A stretch of 64,000 nucleotides of DNA from Neptuniibacter sp. CAU 1671 (lineage in GTDB: Bacteria > Pseudomonadota > Gammaproteobacteria > Pseudomonadales > Balneatricaceae): the NCBI RefSeq assembly GCF_029222905.1, contig NZ_JARHUE010000006.1, positions 1 through 64,000 on the forward strand, in the 5' to 3' direction. Below the pieces are notes generated by a model, which was given only the letters and a program-made list of their open reading frames with translations, did not search any database and was not told where the DNA came from. This document shows positions 46,589 through 56,167 of this stretch, piece by piece. Every line of letters begins with the position of its first letter. Position 1 is the stretch's first letter. A program made the translations under genes and the position numbers.

Positions 46589-47059
46589 TTAGCCTGTAAC
46601 AAGATCCTGATGCGAGGTATGGAGGATCTGAATCATCTGATCTTCCAGTTCAAAACGCTCTTCCAGGGCTTCCCCTAAACGGGAAAGCTTTTCAGAAAAC
46701 TCACGAATGGACTGCACGCTGAACTGCATACGCTGGGCGCAATCATCATTGAAGTCGAGCGCAATGTCCGTGGTGTTCTGGATTCTGGGCAGTAGCGCCT
46801 GAGCTTTTTCAAGGCTGCCATCATTGTATTCGTTGCCTTCGAGCAGTAACTGCTCGTACACCTCGAAGTGACCAAAGGAAAGGTAATCCATCATCACCTG
46901 ACAAAAGCGAGCGATGTTGTCGTTCAATTGGTCATCAATGGGGTGTTCCGGTAGGTGCACATAGAGGCTGATCAGTGTTTGCCGCTCGTCCAGCCAGTTA
47001 TCAACGATCTGGCTGACACCGCCCCAACGCTCCTTGGCATTTTTGCATTTTTCCAACAT
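46589..47059 (-). CDS. rsd: Rsd/AlgQ family anti-sigma-70 factor
   Basis: The 156-residue helical protein begins MLEKCKNAKERWGGV, the exact family start, and contains FCQVMMDYLSFGHFEVYEQL. Rsd/AlgQ binds sigma-70 and shifts RNA polymerase toward other sigma factors in stationary phase. The start at 47059 has GGAG seven bases upstream; the frame remains open to 47167 but without resemblance. The context of FKBP and yheS genes matches the algQ region of Pseudomonas. Confidence 0.92.
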   Translation of the reverse strand: MLEKCKNAKERWGGVSQIVDNWLDERQTLISLYVHLPEHPIDDQLNDNIARFCQVMMDYLSFGHFEVYEQLLLEGNEYNDGSLEKAQALLPRIQNTTDIALDFNDDCAQRMQFSVQSIREFSEKLSRLGEALEERFELEDQMIQILHTSHQDLVTG

Positions 47060-47263
47060 GGTGTGCTCCGGGCTTTCTTCTTTTTTATTATTTGAATATC
47101 CACTGGATGGCTGCGCAATGGCAGACCGACATAGACCCATCATATGCCCATGAGATTTTTCGGGCAATGCTCAGCAGATCGAAAAATGGCGTAACCGTTT
47201 GAGAGTTGCTTGGCAGATGGCCACAGGTATACTGCCTGTATTGATCCTCTGAGGAAGCTGAAA

Positions 47264-47668
47264 ATGCTGGTGCGTTTGTTAATCTGTCTGATATTGAGTG
47301 TGGCTCCGCTAACGGTCATGGCGGAAGATCCCGCTCCTGAAAAAGAGTCGGATTACGTAAGTTACATAGAGCTTAAGCCCTTTATCACCAACTTTGGCGG
47401 GCAGGGCCAGACGCGGTTTCTGAAGTGTGAAGTCAGTATCCAGGTGGGCAGCTCTGAGGCGCACCACGCGGTTAACCACCATATGGCGCATATTCGCAAT
47501 GATCTGGTGTTTTTACTCAGTGCGCAGACTGAAGACACTGTAAAGACGGTGGAAGCGCAGCAGATTCTGGCGAAAAAAGCGCTGGATAAAGTGCAGAAAA
47601 TTTTGCTGGATGAAGAGGGCGAAGCGTTTGTCTCCGACCTCTTCTTTACCAGCTTTGTGGTGCAGTAA
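47264..47668 (+). CDS. FliL-like protein
   Basis: The 134-residue protein has a hydrophobic N-terminus (LVRLLICLILSVAPLTVMA) that reads as a signal peptide, then a FliL-like domain (YVSYIELKPFITNF, RFLKCEVSIQV, HHMAHIRNDLVFLLSAQ, VSDLFFTSFVVQ). FliL proteins surround flagellar stators, but here no flagellar gene is near and the N-terminus looks cleavable, so the role may differ. GAGGAAG precedes the ATG. It converges on gshA with two bases between. Confidence 0.85.
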   Translation: MLVRLLICLILSVAPLTVMAEDPAPEKESDYVSYIELKPFITNFGGQGQTRFLKCEVSIQVGSSEAHHAVNHHMAHIRNDLVFLLSAQTEDTVKTVEAQQILAKKALDKVQKILLDEEGEAFVSDLFFTSFVVQ

Positions 47669-47670
47669 GC

Positions 47671-49272
47671 TTAGTTGGCCAGATAGCTGGCCAGAAAACT
47701 GTCAAAATCAGGTGCCGGTGCTGCTTCCAGCGCCGCCTGAGCCTGCAAGGATGCTTCCGATTGACTGCGCAGTGTGCTGAACAGATCCTGATTCAGTGGA
47801 CTGGCACTCAGCGTCTGCTGATGCAACTGACTCTGTTGCATAACAAATGCCGCATGGCTCAGATGCTGATCACGCATCGCGGCTAAGACCTGTGCCGAGG
47901 GTGTCAGTGAACTGTCCAGTAGCTTAGCCTTCTGTATTGCCAGCGTTTCAGAGTAGCGCGTGTTTTGATTAACACGATCCAGCGTTGCAGCGGTAAGACT
48001 TAGCTGTTCCAGCAGCGCAATCCCCCAGTCCTGCAGCGCAATCGCTTCCCCTTTAAAGGTCAATGTAAGACCCGGTTCCCGACCACGATTAACCACCCTT
48101 TGCTGGTTTTCACTGATCTCGCCGCACTCTGCTGCAGAGATATCGTCATCGCCCATAAACAGGCAACTGAGCAGAAACAGGTTGAGGAAATCGGCTTCTG
48201 CCGCATCAATGCCGACCGGCAGGAAGGGATTGATGTCGATATTGCGCACTTCGATATACTCCACACCCCGGTTCATCAGGGCGTGAATCGGTTTTTCACC
48301 GGAGCGAATCACCCGTTTAGGGCGGATGTCACTGTAATATTCGTTTTCAATCTGCAGGATATTGCTGTTGAGCTGACGGTATTGCCCGTCTACCTTGATA
48401 CCGATCTTTTCATAGGGCGGATGCGGGGTATGGATCGCCTGGTGCAATGAATTCAGATAGGTATTGAGCTGGTTAAAACAGATACCGAGACTGGACTGGG
48501 CCTTGTTGGAGTAACCCAGATCGCTCATGCGCAGGGAAGTCGCCCAGGGCAGGTAGAGGGTTTCATCATCAAACTGCTCAAGGTTATGCGGCTTGTCCTT
48601 CATAAAGCTGCTGCACAGAGCCGGTGAGGCGCCAAACAGATACAACAGCAGCCATGAATAACGGCGGAAGTTGCGGATCAGGGCAAAATAAGCCGCTGAC
48701 TGAAAACCCTGCAGGGGTGTATTGGAGCCTTTGTACTGCTGATACAGCGGCCAGAAACCGCAGGGCAGCGAGAAGTTGTAATGAATGCCGGCAATGGTCT
48801 GCATGGCACGTCCGTAACGGTGCTCAAGTCCGACCCGGTAGATATGCTTTAGCTGACCAATATTGGAGCTGCCATACTCGGCGATGGGGATCTGGTCCGC
48901 CGGTGGCAATTCGCCCGGCATGCTGCCGCCCCAGATCTGTTCATCGGAGAGCTGGGTGTAGGCGTACCGGTGCAGGTCGGCAAGATATTCAATACCTTGT
49001 TCCGGCTGGCTGAAAACCGGCGTAATAAATTCCAGCAGTGCTTCAGAGTAGTCAGTCGTGATCTGCTCATGGGTTAACGCAGAACCGAGTCCGCGCGGGT
49101 GCGGTTGTTGCGAAAGCTGACCTTGCTGGTCCACGCGCAAACCTTCTTTTTCGATCCCGTGTTGCAGTTGGCTGAGCAGGTGTTCCTGGCCTGATGTTTT
49201 AAGCCAGGTCAGTGACTGGGCGAGTGAACTTGGCAAACGTATATCCTCTGAAACCGCCGTGAAGGGGTGCAT
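47671..49272 (-). CDS. gshA: Glutamate-cysteine ligase
   Basis: GshA makes gamma-glutamylcysteine, the first step of glutathione synthesis. The 533-residue protein is of the gammaproteobacterial type: GIEKEGLRVD, TTDYSEALLEFITP, ALIRNFRRYSWLLLYLFGASPA, YIEVRNIDINPF. The length fits the family. It stands alone, divergent from nothing close, with pyk downstream in the same direction of reading to its right. Confidence 0.96.
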   Translation of the reverse strand: MHPFTAVSEDIRLPSSLAQSLTWLKTSGQEHLLSQLQHGIEKEGLRVDQQGQLSQQPHPRGLGSALTHEQITTDYSEALLEFITPVFSQPEQGIEYLADLHRYAYTQLSDEQIWGGSMPGELPPADQIPIAEYGSSNIGQLKHIYRVGLEHRYGRAMQTIAGIHYNFSLPCGFWPLYQQYKGSNTPLQGFQSAAYFALIRNFRRYSWLLLYLFGASPALCSSFMKDKPHNLEQFDDETLYLPWATSLRMSDLGYSNKAQSSLGICFNQLNTYLNSLHQAIHTPHPPYEKIGIKVDGQYRQLNSNILQIENEYYSDIRPKRVIRSGEKPIHALMNRGVEYIEVRNIDINPFLPVGIDAAEADFLNLFLLSCLFMGDDDISAAECGEISENQQRVVNRGREPGLTLTFKGEAIALQDWGIALLEQLSLTAATLDRVNQNTRYSETLAIQKAKLLDSSLTPSAQVLAAMRDQHLSHAAFVMQQSQLHQQTLSASPLNQDLFSTLRSQSEASLQAQAALEAAPAPDFDSFLASYLAN

Positions 49273-49302
49273 TATAGTAGAGCAGGGGTGAAATACTCTA
49301 TG

Positions 49303-49330
49303 TTTAAAAAGCCCCGTTCAGTGTGGGGCT
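49303..49330 (-). terminator. Rho-independent terminator of pyk
   Basis: On the minus strand AGCCCC and GGGGCT pair around a nine-base loop and are followed by TTTTTAAA. The stem overlaps the pyk stop codon. Confidence 0.8.
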
Positions 49331-50765
49331 ATTCGACCTTCAGTACCTGCAGGGTGTTGGTTCCGGCATGCTCGCCCAGGACAGAACCGTGGGTCAGGAT
49401 CACCAGATCACCGCTGTTCAGCAGGCCGCGAGCGCGTAGTCCGGCCAGTACTTCCTGATACAGTGATTCTTCAGGGATTGCAGTGGCATCAAACAGCAGG
49501 CCCTCAACGCCGCGATACAGGGCTACCCGGCGCAGGGTTTGTTCATTGCGGCTTAGGGCATAGATGGGCAGACCAGAGCGAATACGCGACATCCACAGCG
49601 GGGTGGAGCCCGATTCAGTCAGGCAGATGATGGCTTTAACGCCGGTCAGGTTATTGGCGGTATACATGGCCGAGCGGGCAATCGCTTCATCAAAACGCGC
49701 CAGCGGTTTGCTGGGTGCAGTGGGACTGCGACGCGCCAGCTGGTGTTTTTCTGCGCCCTGACAGATAGAGGTCATCGCTTTAACTACCTCAACCGGGTGG
49801 CTGCCAGCCGCCGTTTCGGCGGACAGCATCACCGCATCGGTACCATCAAGGATGGCATTGGCCACATCAAACACTTCGGCACGGGTGGGCATTGGATTCT
49901 GGATCATGCTCTCCATCATCTGGGTCGCCGTGATCACGACACGGTTCAGTTCGCGGGCCCGTTTAATGATGTGTTTCTGCACGCCAATCAGTTCGGCATC
50001 ACCAATTTCCACCCCCAGATCGCCGCGGGCGACCATCACACCGTCGCTGGCCATGATAATGGCGTCCAGTGCTTCGGCACTGGTGACGGTTTCGGCGCGT
50101 TCAACTTTGGCGATAATTTCGGCACGGCCATCGGCGGCACGCAGTAACTGACGGGCTTCGTTGAGGTCGTCAGCGGTGCGCGGGAAAGAGACCGCGACGT
50201 AATCCATGTCCAGCTCGGCAGCCAGTTTGATATCACGTTTGTCTTTGTCGGTGAGTGCCGCGGCAGAGAGACCCCCGCCCTGCAGGTTGATGCCTTTATT
50301 GTTGGACAAAGTCCCGCCAATCACCACTTCGGTTTTAACCTGGCTGCCTTCGACCGCAGTCACCCGCAACTGAATGCGGCCATCGTCCAGCATCAGAATA
50401 TCGCCGGTTTTGCAGTCCTGCGGCAGGTCTTTGTAATCCAGTCCCACCTGATGTTGATCGCCGGACATCGTGCCCAGGTTGGCATCCAGTGTAAACGCAT
50501 CACCGTTGGCGAGTTGAATCTTGCCCTCTTTAAACTTGGCGATACGAATTTTCGGTCCCTGCAAATCCCCCAGTATTGCCACAGCCAGCCCAAGCTTACG
50601 TGCCGCTTCACGCACTTCACTCGCGCGTCGTCGGTGATCATCGGCCACGCCATGTGAGAAGTTCAGGCGTACGGTGTTTACCCCGGCGCGCAGGATCTGC
50701 TCAAGTACATTGCTTTCGTCAGTGGCGGGTCCCAGGGTGGCGACAATCTTGGTGCGCTTCAACAT
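49329..50765 (-). CDS. pyk: Pyruvate kinase
   Basis: Pyruvate kinase converts phosphoenolpyruvate and ADP to pyruvate and ATP. The 478-residue protein shows [32 protein letters not shown], the catalytic [22 protein letters not shown] and [21 protein letters not shown]. The ATG at 50765 starts at the usual residue; one at 50783 would add six residues without a ribosome site. Confidence 0.96.
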   Translation of the reverse strand: MLKRTKIVATLGPATDESNVLEQILRAGVNTVRLNFSHGVADDHRRRASEVREAARKLGLAVAILGDLQGPKIRIAKFKEGKIQLANGDAFTLDANLGTMSGDQHQVGLDYKDLPQDCKTGDILMLDDGRIQLRVTAVEGSQVKTEVVIGGTLSNNKGINLQGGGLSAAALTDKDKRDIKLAAELDMDYVAVSFPRTADDLNEARQLLRAADGRAEIIAKVERAETVTSAEALDAIIMASDGVMVARGDLGVEIGDAELIGVQKHIIKRARELNRVVITATQMMESMIQNPMPTRAEVFDVANAILDGTDAVMLSAETAAGSHPVEVVKAMTSICQGAEKHQLARRSPTAPSKPLARFDEAIARSAMYTANNLTGVKAIICLTESGSTPLWMSRIRSGLPIYALSRNEQTLRRVALYRGVEGLLFDATAIPEESLYQEVLAGLRARGLLNSGDLVILTHGSVLGEHAGTNTLQVLKVE

Positions 50766-50899
50766 GGTTGAGATTTGCTCCATAGGGCAGAAGGGTTAGA
50801 CTCAATAGAACAGGGCATACCATACTCCCCTTTCTAAGGGATGTCAGGCCGGACAAACGGGCTGAAACGTCCATGCTTATTACAGGTTAGACATAAACG

Positions 50900-53158
50900 A
50901 TGACATCGGAAATAACCAGCGGCTGGAAATCCTATCGGAGTTTGATCCTGTTGTTGCTGGTGCTGATTTTTCTGGCGGTGATTGGCAAAACAGCAGAAAT
51001 CAGCCAGCAGCGCGGTTACGAGGAGCTGCAACAGCGTAGCGCCACTAACCTCAATCGTTACCTGATCAGTTTGCAGCAGAAACTGGAGCGATACCGTGAT
51101 CTGCCCAGCCTGCTTTCGACCCACTCATTGTTAGTGCAAACGCTGTTGCAACCTGATGATAGGGGAGTGGCCGCAGACGCCAGTGTTTACCTTGAGTATG
51201 TGAACCACACCGTCGGCAGTGCGGATGTCTATCTGATGGCAATGGATGGCACTACACTCGCCGCCAGTAACTGGGCAGAAGCCCGCTCCTTTGTGGGCAG
51301 TAATTATGCGTTCCGCCCCTATTTTAAAGACGCGGTGAAAGGCCGTGCCGGCCAGTACTTTGCTTTGGGTACGGTATCGAAAAAACGCGGCTATTACTTC
51401 TCCTATCCGGTGTATGCCAATCTGCAGGTGATCGGAGTTGTGGTGGTTAAAATTGACCTGAATGACATCGAGGCAGACTGGAGTGATCCGGATCAGGACC
51501 TGCTGGTAACGGATGAGGACGGTGTCATTTTTATCTCCACCCGCGAAGAGTGGAAATTCAAAACCCTGCGGCCGCTGAACCAACCAGACCTGCAGCGTAT
51601 TATTGAGAGCCTGCGTTACGGCGACCATACCCTGACGGCGCTGGATATTGTTGATCGCAAACCAAGACCAGATGGCAGTGAACTGATCACGCTGGTAGAA
51701 GGGGACCGCATCAGCAGTCCTGCACTGGATGGTGTGAAAGCCCGGGAATATCTGGTGCAGACCCGTCGCCTGGAAGGCTCAGGGTTGAGTGTAGTGGCAC
51801 TGGCCAGCACCCGGCCGGTTGCTGTGCGGATGGTGTCTGCCACCGTGACCAGCGGTTTTGTCTATGTTGCACTGGTTCTGCTGGTACTGTTTCTGGTCAC
51901 CCGGCATCGTATTCAGCGTGAACGCCTGCGCTTCAAGCAGAAAGAAACCCAGGCATTGGAAGCCAACGAACAGCGGGTGCGGGCGATTATCGACAGCACC
52001 CAGGCCGGATTGATCACGCTGGACAGTCAGGGGCGAATCGAAAGTTTCAATACCATGGCGGAAAGGCTGTTTGGCTATAACCAGGCTGAGATCGTGGGTG
52101 AGTATTTCAGCAAGCTGCTGTCGCAGGGTGACCGGCCAATCTGCTGGCACTATCTGACATCGGACCCGGCGCACCGTACACAAGAGCTGACCATTGAAGC
52201 CCGCGCCGTACGCAACGACCATAGTACCTTTCCGGTGGATCTGATTATCGGCGAAATGGTCTATGGTCCGATTAAGCGTTTTCTGGTGACCATCCACGAC
52301 ATCACCCAGCGTAAACAGTTTGAAGATGCGCTTGAACACGCCCGTGAGCTGCTGGAGCAGCGTGTTGAAGAACGAACGCTGGATCTGACCCGGGCCAACA
52401 GTCAGCTCAGAGACGAAGCGGAAAAACATAAAAGCACGCAGGATCAGTTGATTCAGACCGCTAAACTGGCGGTGCTGGGGCAGATGTCTGCCGGGATCAA
52501 CCACGAACTGAATCAGCCGCTGACAGCGATTCGCACCTATGCCGACAACGCCCGGGCGTTTCTGGCACTGGGCAAACCGGAAACGGTGAATGCCAATCTG
52601 CAGGAGATCAGCGGCCTGACTGAACGCATGGCGAAGATCATCCATCCATTGAAAGAGTTCTCCCGCAAATCCTCCGGCGCACCTGAACCGGTTTGCCTGA
52701 AGAATGTACGTGACGGGGCTATGTCGATCCTGTACGGCAAACTGAGTAAAGTGCACGCTGCGGTGGAATGGCCGGGGCAGCTGGAGCAGTATTTTGTGAT
52801 GGGCGATACCGTCCGGCTGGAGCAGGTCTTTGTAAATCTGATCGGCAATGCGCTACAGGCGATGGAAGATCAGGATCAGCCGCGTATCGAAATCACTCTG
52901 CAGGAACGGACTGATGAGATTGAGATCGCTCTGCGTGATTATGGCCCGGGCATCCCCAAGGCAGAATTGAGCCGGGTATTTGAGCCATTTTACACCACCA
53001 AAAAAGCGGGGCAGGGATTAGGGCTTGGTTTGTCTATTTCGCACCGTATTATGGTCAATCTGGGTGGCCAGCTGAGTGCCCGCAACCATCCGGAGGGTGG
53101 TGCGGTGTTTATATTAATCCTGCCGAAAGTCACCACGCAGGACCGGGCAACAGGTTAA
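50900..53158 (+). CDS. dctB: C4-dicarboxylate sensor histidine kinase
   Basis: The 752-residue membrane kinase has a first transmembrane helix (about 14-32), a periplasmic double-Cache domain typical of DctB (RYRDLPSLLSTHSLLVQTLL, YFALGTVSKKRGYYFSYPV), a second helix (about 310-335), then a cytoplasmic PAS domain (about 360-475) not present in classical DctB, a coiled coil and the kinase core: H box GQMSAGINHELNQPLTAIRTY, N box NLIGNALQAM, G boxes DYGPGIP and GLGLGLSISHRI. It should sense C4-dicarboxylates and control the DctD encoded next. Confidence 0.92.
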   Translation: MTSEITSGWKSYRSLILLLLVLIFLAVIGKTAEISQQRGYEELQQRSATNLNRYLISLQQKLERYRDLPSLLSTHSLLVQTLLQPDDRGVAADASVYLEYVNHTVGSADVYLMAMDGTTLAASNWAEARSFVGSNYAFRPYFKDAVKGRAGQYFALGTVSKKRGYYFSYPVYANLQVIGVVVVKIDLNDIEADWSDPDQDLLVTDEDGVIFISTREEWKFKTLRPLNQPDLQRIIESLRYGDHTLTALDIVDRKPRPDGSELITLVEGDRISSPALDGVKAREYLVQTRRLEGSGLSVVALASTRPVAVRMVSATVTSGFVYVALVLLVLFLVTRHRIQRERLRFKQKETQALEANEQRVRAIIDSTQAGLITLDSQGRIESFNTMAERLFGYNQAEIVGEYFSKLLSQGDRPICWHYLTSDPAHRTQELTIEARAVRNDHSTFPVDLIIGEMVYGPIKRFLVTIHDITQRKQFEDALEHARELLEQRVEERTLDLTRANSQLRDEAEKHKSTQDQLIQTAKLAVLGQMSAGINHELNQPLTAIRTYADNARAFLALGKPETVNANLQEISGLTERMAKIIHPLKEFSRKSSGAPEPVCLKNVRDGAMSILYGKLSKVHAAVEWPGQLEQYFVMGDTVRLEQVFVNLIGNALQAMEDQDQPRIEITLQERTDEIEIALRDYGPGIPKAELSRVFEPFYTTKKAGQGLGLGLSISHRIMVNLGGQLSARNHPEGGAVFILILPKVTTQDRATG

Positions 53159-53176
53159 GTACGTTAAGGGTTATTG

Positions 53177-54556
53177 ATGCATACAGAAACTGAACAGCCA
53201 GTCATGCTGGTGGACGATGAACAGCACATTCGTCTTGCCGCGGGACAGGCGCTGGAACTGGGTGGATATGCGGTGCAGCTCCATGAGTGTGCAGAAACCG
53301 CACTGGCAGCACTCAGTGCCGACTGGCCCGGTGTGCTGGTAACAGACATTAACCTGCCCGGTATGGATGGCCTGAAGCTGCTGGAAGCTGTGCAAAAACT
53401 GGATGACAGCCTGCCGGTGATCCTGATTACCGGTCACGGTGATATCTCCATGGCGGTCAATGCCATGCGCTCGGGTGCCTATGACTTTATTGAAAAGCCC
53501 TTTTCGTCCGAGCTGCTGACCGATGTAGTTCGCCGGGCCATGGAAAAACGCAGTCTGGTGGCTGAAAACCGACGGCTGCGTAAAGAACTGGAGGCCCAGA
53601 GTGCTCCCGGCCCCCGCGTAATCGGCAATACCCCACAGATCGCCCAGCTGCGTCAGGTGGTGCACCGTATTGCGGATACCCCGGCAGATATTCTGATTCT
53701 GGGTGAAACCGGCACCGGTAAAGACCTTTTGGCGCGTTACATACATGAACACAGTCAGCGTCGTGGCAAGAATTTTGTGGCGATCAACTGCGGTGCGGTG
53801 CCGGAAAACCTGATCGAATCCGAGTTGTTTGGTCATGAAAAGGGGGCTTTTACCGATGCCCGTACCCAACGCATCGGTAAATTTGAACACGCTAACGGTG
53901 GCACCCTGTTTCTGGATGAAATTGAAAGCATGCCGCTGGCGCTGCAGATCAGATTGCTGCGGGTACTGGAGGAACGCAGTATCGAACGCCTGGGTTCAAA
54001 CGTGACCATCCCGCTGGACCTGCGGGTTGTTGCCGCAACCAAGGTGGATCTGCGTGAAGCGGCGGACCGTGGCAGTTTCCGGGAAGACCTGTATTACCGG
54101 CTTAATGTGGTGCGGGTCGATATTCCGCCACTGCGGGAGCGGCGGGAAGACATTGGCATGCTGTTTCAGCACTTTGCCCTGATTGCGTCCTCGCAGTATG
54201 GCCGCGAGGTACCGCTGCTGTCACCGGAGCGTATGCACAGCCTGATGACCCATGACTGGCCAGGCAACGTCAGGGAGCTGCGTAATCTGGCAGAGCGCTA
54301 CGTGTTGCTGGGTGAGAGCTGTACCTTCGACTTTGAAAACCGTCCCATTACGGATCTGAACCATCAAGCCAGTCTGTCGCTGGCGGAACGGGTCGAGCAG
54401 TTTGAACGGTTGCTGATTCAGGCGGAATTGTCACGTTGTGGGGGGTCTATCAAAGAAACCCAGCAAGGCTTAGGTCTGCCGCGTAAAACACTCTACGACA
54501 AGATGAAGAAATACGGTTTGGATAAAAGTGACTTCAAACCGGAACCGGGCGCTTGA
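53177..54556 (+). CDS. dctD: Sigma-54-dependent regulator DctD
   Basis: The 459-residue regulator has a receiver domain (VDDEQHIRLA; aspartate in LVTDINLPGMDG; FIEKPF), an AAA+ domain with Walker A GETGTGKD, Walker B GGTLFLDEIE and the R finger region, and a C-terminal Fis-type helix-turn-helix (GSIKETQQGLGLPRKTLYDK). The loop that contacts sigma-54, usually GAFTGA, reads GAFTDA. The ATG at 53177 was chosen over a TTG three bases earlier. The targets are probably the two sigma-54 promoters seen before the porin gene and dctP. Confidence 0.94.
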   Translation: MHTETEQPVMLVDDEQHIRLAAGQALELGGYAVQLHECAETALAALSADWPGVLVTDINLPGMDGLKLLEAVQKLDDSLPVILITGHGDISMAVNAMRSGAYDFIEKPFSSELLTDVVRRAMEKRSLVAENRRLRKELEAQSAPGPRVIGNTPQIAQLRQVVHRIADTPADILILGETGTGKDLLARYIHEHSQRRGKNFVAINCGAVPENLIESELFGHEKGAFTDARTQRIGKFEHANGGTLFLDEIESMPLALQIRLLRVLEERSIERLGSNVTIPLDLRVVAATKVDLREAADRGSFREDLYYRLNVVRVDIPPLRERREDIGMLFQHFALIASSQYGREVPLLSPERMHSLMTHDWPGNVRELRNLAERYVLLGESCTFDFENRPITDLNHQASLSLAERVEQFERLLIQAELSRCGGSIKETQQGLGLPRKTLYDKMKKYGLDKSDFKPEPGA

Positions 54557-54580
54557 TCGTTGGTCCAAACTAATTGGTGT

Positions 54581-54599
54581 ATTTTAAATGCATTAAAAT
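54581..54599 (+). repeat. AT-rich palindrome after dctD
   Basis: ATTTTAA and TTAAAAT pair perfectly around ATGCA, 25 bases after the dctD stop. It could be a regulator site or a weak terminator. Confidence 0.35.
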
Positions 54600-54636
54600 A
54601 ATGCAGTGTTGCACTTTTATTACACACGATTTCATT

Positions 54637-54657
54637 TTTTGCTGCACCACAGCAAAA
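54637..54657 (+). promoter_or_regulatory. Possible upstream activator site of the porin gene
   Basis: TTTTGCTG and CAGCAAAA form a perfect inverted repeat around CACCA, about 80 bases before the -24 element, where a DctD-type enhancer site is expected. A second related repeat, TTTAGC and GCTAAA with seven bases between, lies at 54692-54710. Confidence 0.4.
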
Positions 54658-54733
54658 CAAGCTAGCGCCAAAGATGTGCAAAAAATATATTTTTAGCCTG
54701 TTTTGCTAAAGGTGTATTGCTAAAACATCTAAT

Positions 54734-54749
54734 TGGCACAGCCCTTGCT
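54734..54749 (+). promoter_or_regulatory. Sigma-54 promoter of the porin gene
   Basis: TGGCACAGCCCTTGCT matches the -24/-12 consensus (TGGCAC-N5-TTGCW) at every defined base, GG and GC being ten bases apart. It lies 38 bases before the porin start and is directly downstream of dctD. Confidence 0.85.
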
Positions 54750-54787
54750 CTATCAGGGTTAATCTATAACCTGATAAGGAGCAATCC

Positions 54788-55960
54788 ATGATCGCCTTCC
54801 CCCCCCGTATGATTCTGGCTGCCGCCATTGCTTCAGTTATTCTGACGCCGGTACAGGCTGCTGAATCGATCGCAGAAGCGTTTACTAACGGTAAAACCAA
54901 CGTAAGTTTTCGCCTGCGTTACGAAGATGTGAATGATGATGCTGCTGAAGATGCAGAAGCACTGACCCTGAAGAGCCGAATCACTTTTACCACTGACAGC
55001 TACAAAGGCTTCTCTGCCCTGCTGGAAGTGGACGACGTGACCGAGCTGGATAACGTGACCTATACCGATGGTGTTACCAATCGTGGAACGACTCCGATTG
55101 TTGACCCTGAAGATACTGACGTAAACCAGGCTTACCTGGCGTACACTACTGGCGCAACAACCGTGAAAGTTGGTCGTCAGCGCATCCTGCTGGATAACCA
55201 GCGTTTTGTGGGTGGCGTAGGTTTCCGTCAGAACGAACAGACCTATGACGCGCTGTCCATCACCAACACCTCACTGCCAGATACCACCCTGTTCTACAGC
55301 TATATCTCGTCTGTAAACGGCATCACCGGTACTGACGTTGAGCACGAAACTCACCTGGTTAACGCCAAATATACCGGCCTGCCAATCGGTGCGCTGAGTG
55401 CGTACTACTACAGCATTGAGCTGGAAGATGCCGATGACAGCCTGGATACCTACGGTGTGCGTTTGTCCGGCAGCAAGCCAGCAGGCGATGCAAAAATCCT
55501 TTATACCGCTGAATATGCAACTCAGGAAAACGTGGGTGGCACTGCAGAACCTGATTACTACGTAGTAGAAGGTGGTGTCAGCGTTGCGGGCGTTACCGCT
55601 AAACTGGGTTACGAAGTGCTGGGCTCTGATGAAGGCGTAGGTTTCAATACTCCGCTGGCAACCAAGCACAAGTTCCAGGGTTGGGCTGATATGTTCCTGG
55701 CAACCCCAGGTGCAGGTATTGAAGACCTGTATTTCTCTGTGGGTACCACGCTGGCCGGTATCAAACTGCTGGCGGTTTACCACGACTACGAGTCTGACGA
55801 AGGTTCTCTGGACTTCGGTGACGAGTGGGGCTTCCTGGCTGCGAAAAGCTTTGGCAAAAACTACGGTCTTGAACTGAAGTACGCCAGCTATGACGCCGGT
55901 AAAGACATCGCTAAAGAAGACAAATCCAAACTGTGGCTGACCGCTACAGCGAAGTTCTGA
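54788..55960 (+). CDS. Outer-membrane porin, probably for dicarboxylates
   Basis: The 390-residue protein has a signal peptide (cleavage near QAAES) and a beta-barrel with alternating polar and aromatic strands (NVSFRLRYEDVNDD, KSRITFTTDSYKGFSALLEVD, TTVKVGRQRILLDNQRFVG, YGLELKYASYDAG), ending KLWLTATAKF with the terminal phenylalanine needed for barrel insertion. The sigma-54 promoter and the dctBD genes beside it suggest it lets C4-dicarboxylates or similar acids through the outer membrane; the substrate is an inference. Confidence 0.85.
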   Translation: MIAFPPRMILAAAIASVILTPVQAAESIAEAFTNGKTNVSFRLRYEDVNDDAAEDAEALTLKSRITFTTDSYKGFSALLEVDDVTELDNVTYTDGVTNRGTTPIVDPEDTDVNQAYLAYTTGATTVKVGRQRILLDNQRFVGGVGFRQNEQTYDALSITNTSLPDTTLFYSYISSVNGITGTDVEHETHLVNAKYTGLPIGALSAYYYSIELEDADDSLDTYGVRLSGSKPAGDAKILYTAEYATQENVGGTAEPDYYVVEGGVSVAGVTAKLGYEVLGSDEGVGFNTPLATKHKFQGWADMFLATPGAGIEDLYFSVGTTLAGIKLLAVYHDYESDEGSLDFGDEWGFLAAKSFGKNYGLELKYASYDAGKDIAKEDKSKLWLTATAKF

Positions 55961-56004
55961 TCTCTCCCCGAGCTGTCTGACAGCTCCACTGGCAATGCCG
56001 GTAA

Positions 56005-56061
56005 GGATGCCTCACCCCTTCGGGGCATCCATGGGCCGCCTTCGGGCGGCCTGTTTTATTT
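56005..56061 (+). terminator. Tandem hairpins ending the porin transcript
   Basis: GGATGCC (56005-56011) pairs with GGCATCC (56024-56030) including an inner CCCC/GGGG stem. GGCCGCC (56034-56040) pairs with GGCGGCC (56045-56051) around TTCG and is followed by TGTTTTATTTT, giving a strong terminator. The 110 bases up to the VOC stop show no gene. Confidence 0.85.
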
Positions 56062-56167
56062 TGCGGTGCAGTAATTAATGGGGCGATTACTTTGTGCTGT
56101 GAATGGCCGCTTCCATATTGCTTTATCCTGATGTGAAACAGCCCTTGCCTGGTGCCGAGTAACACTG

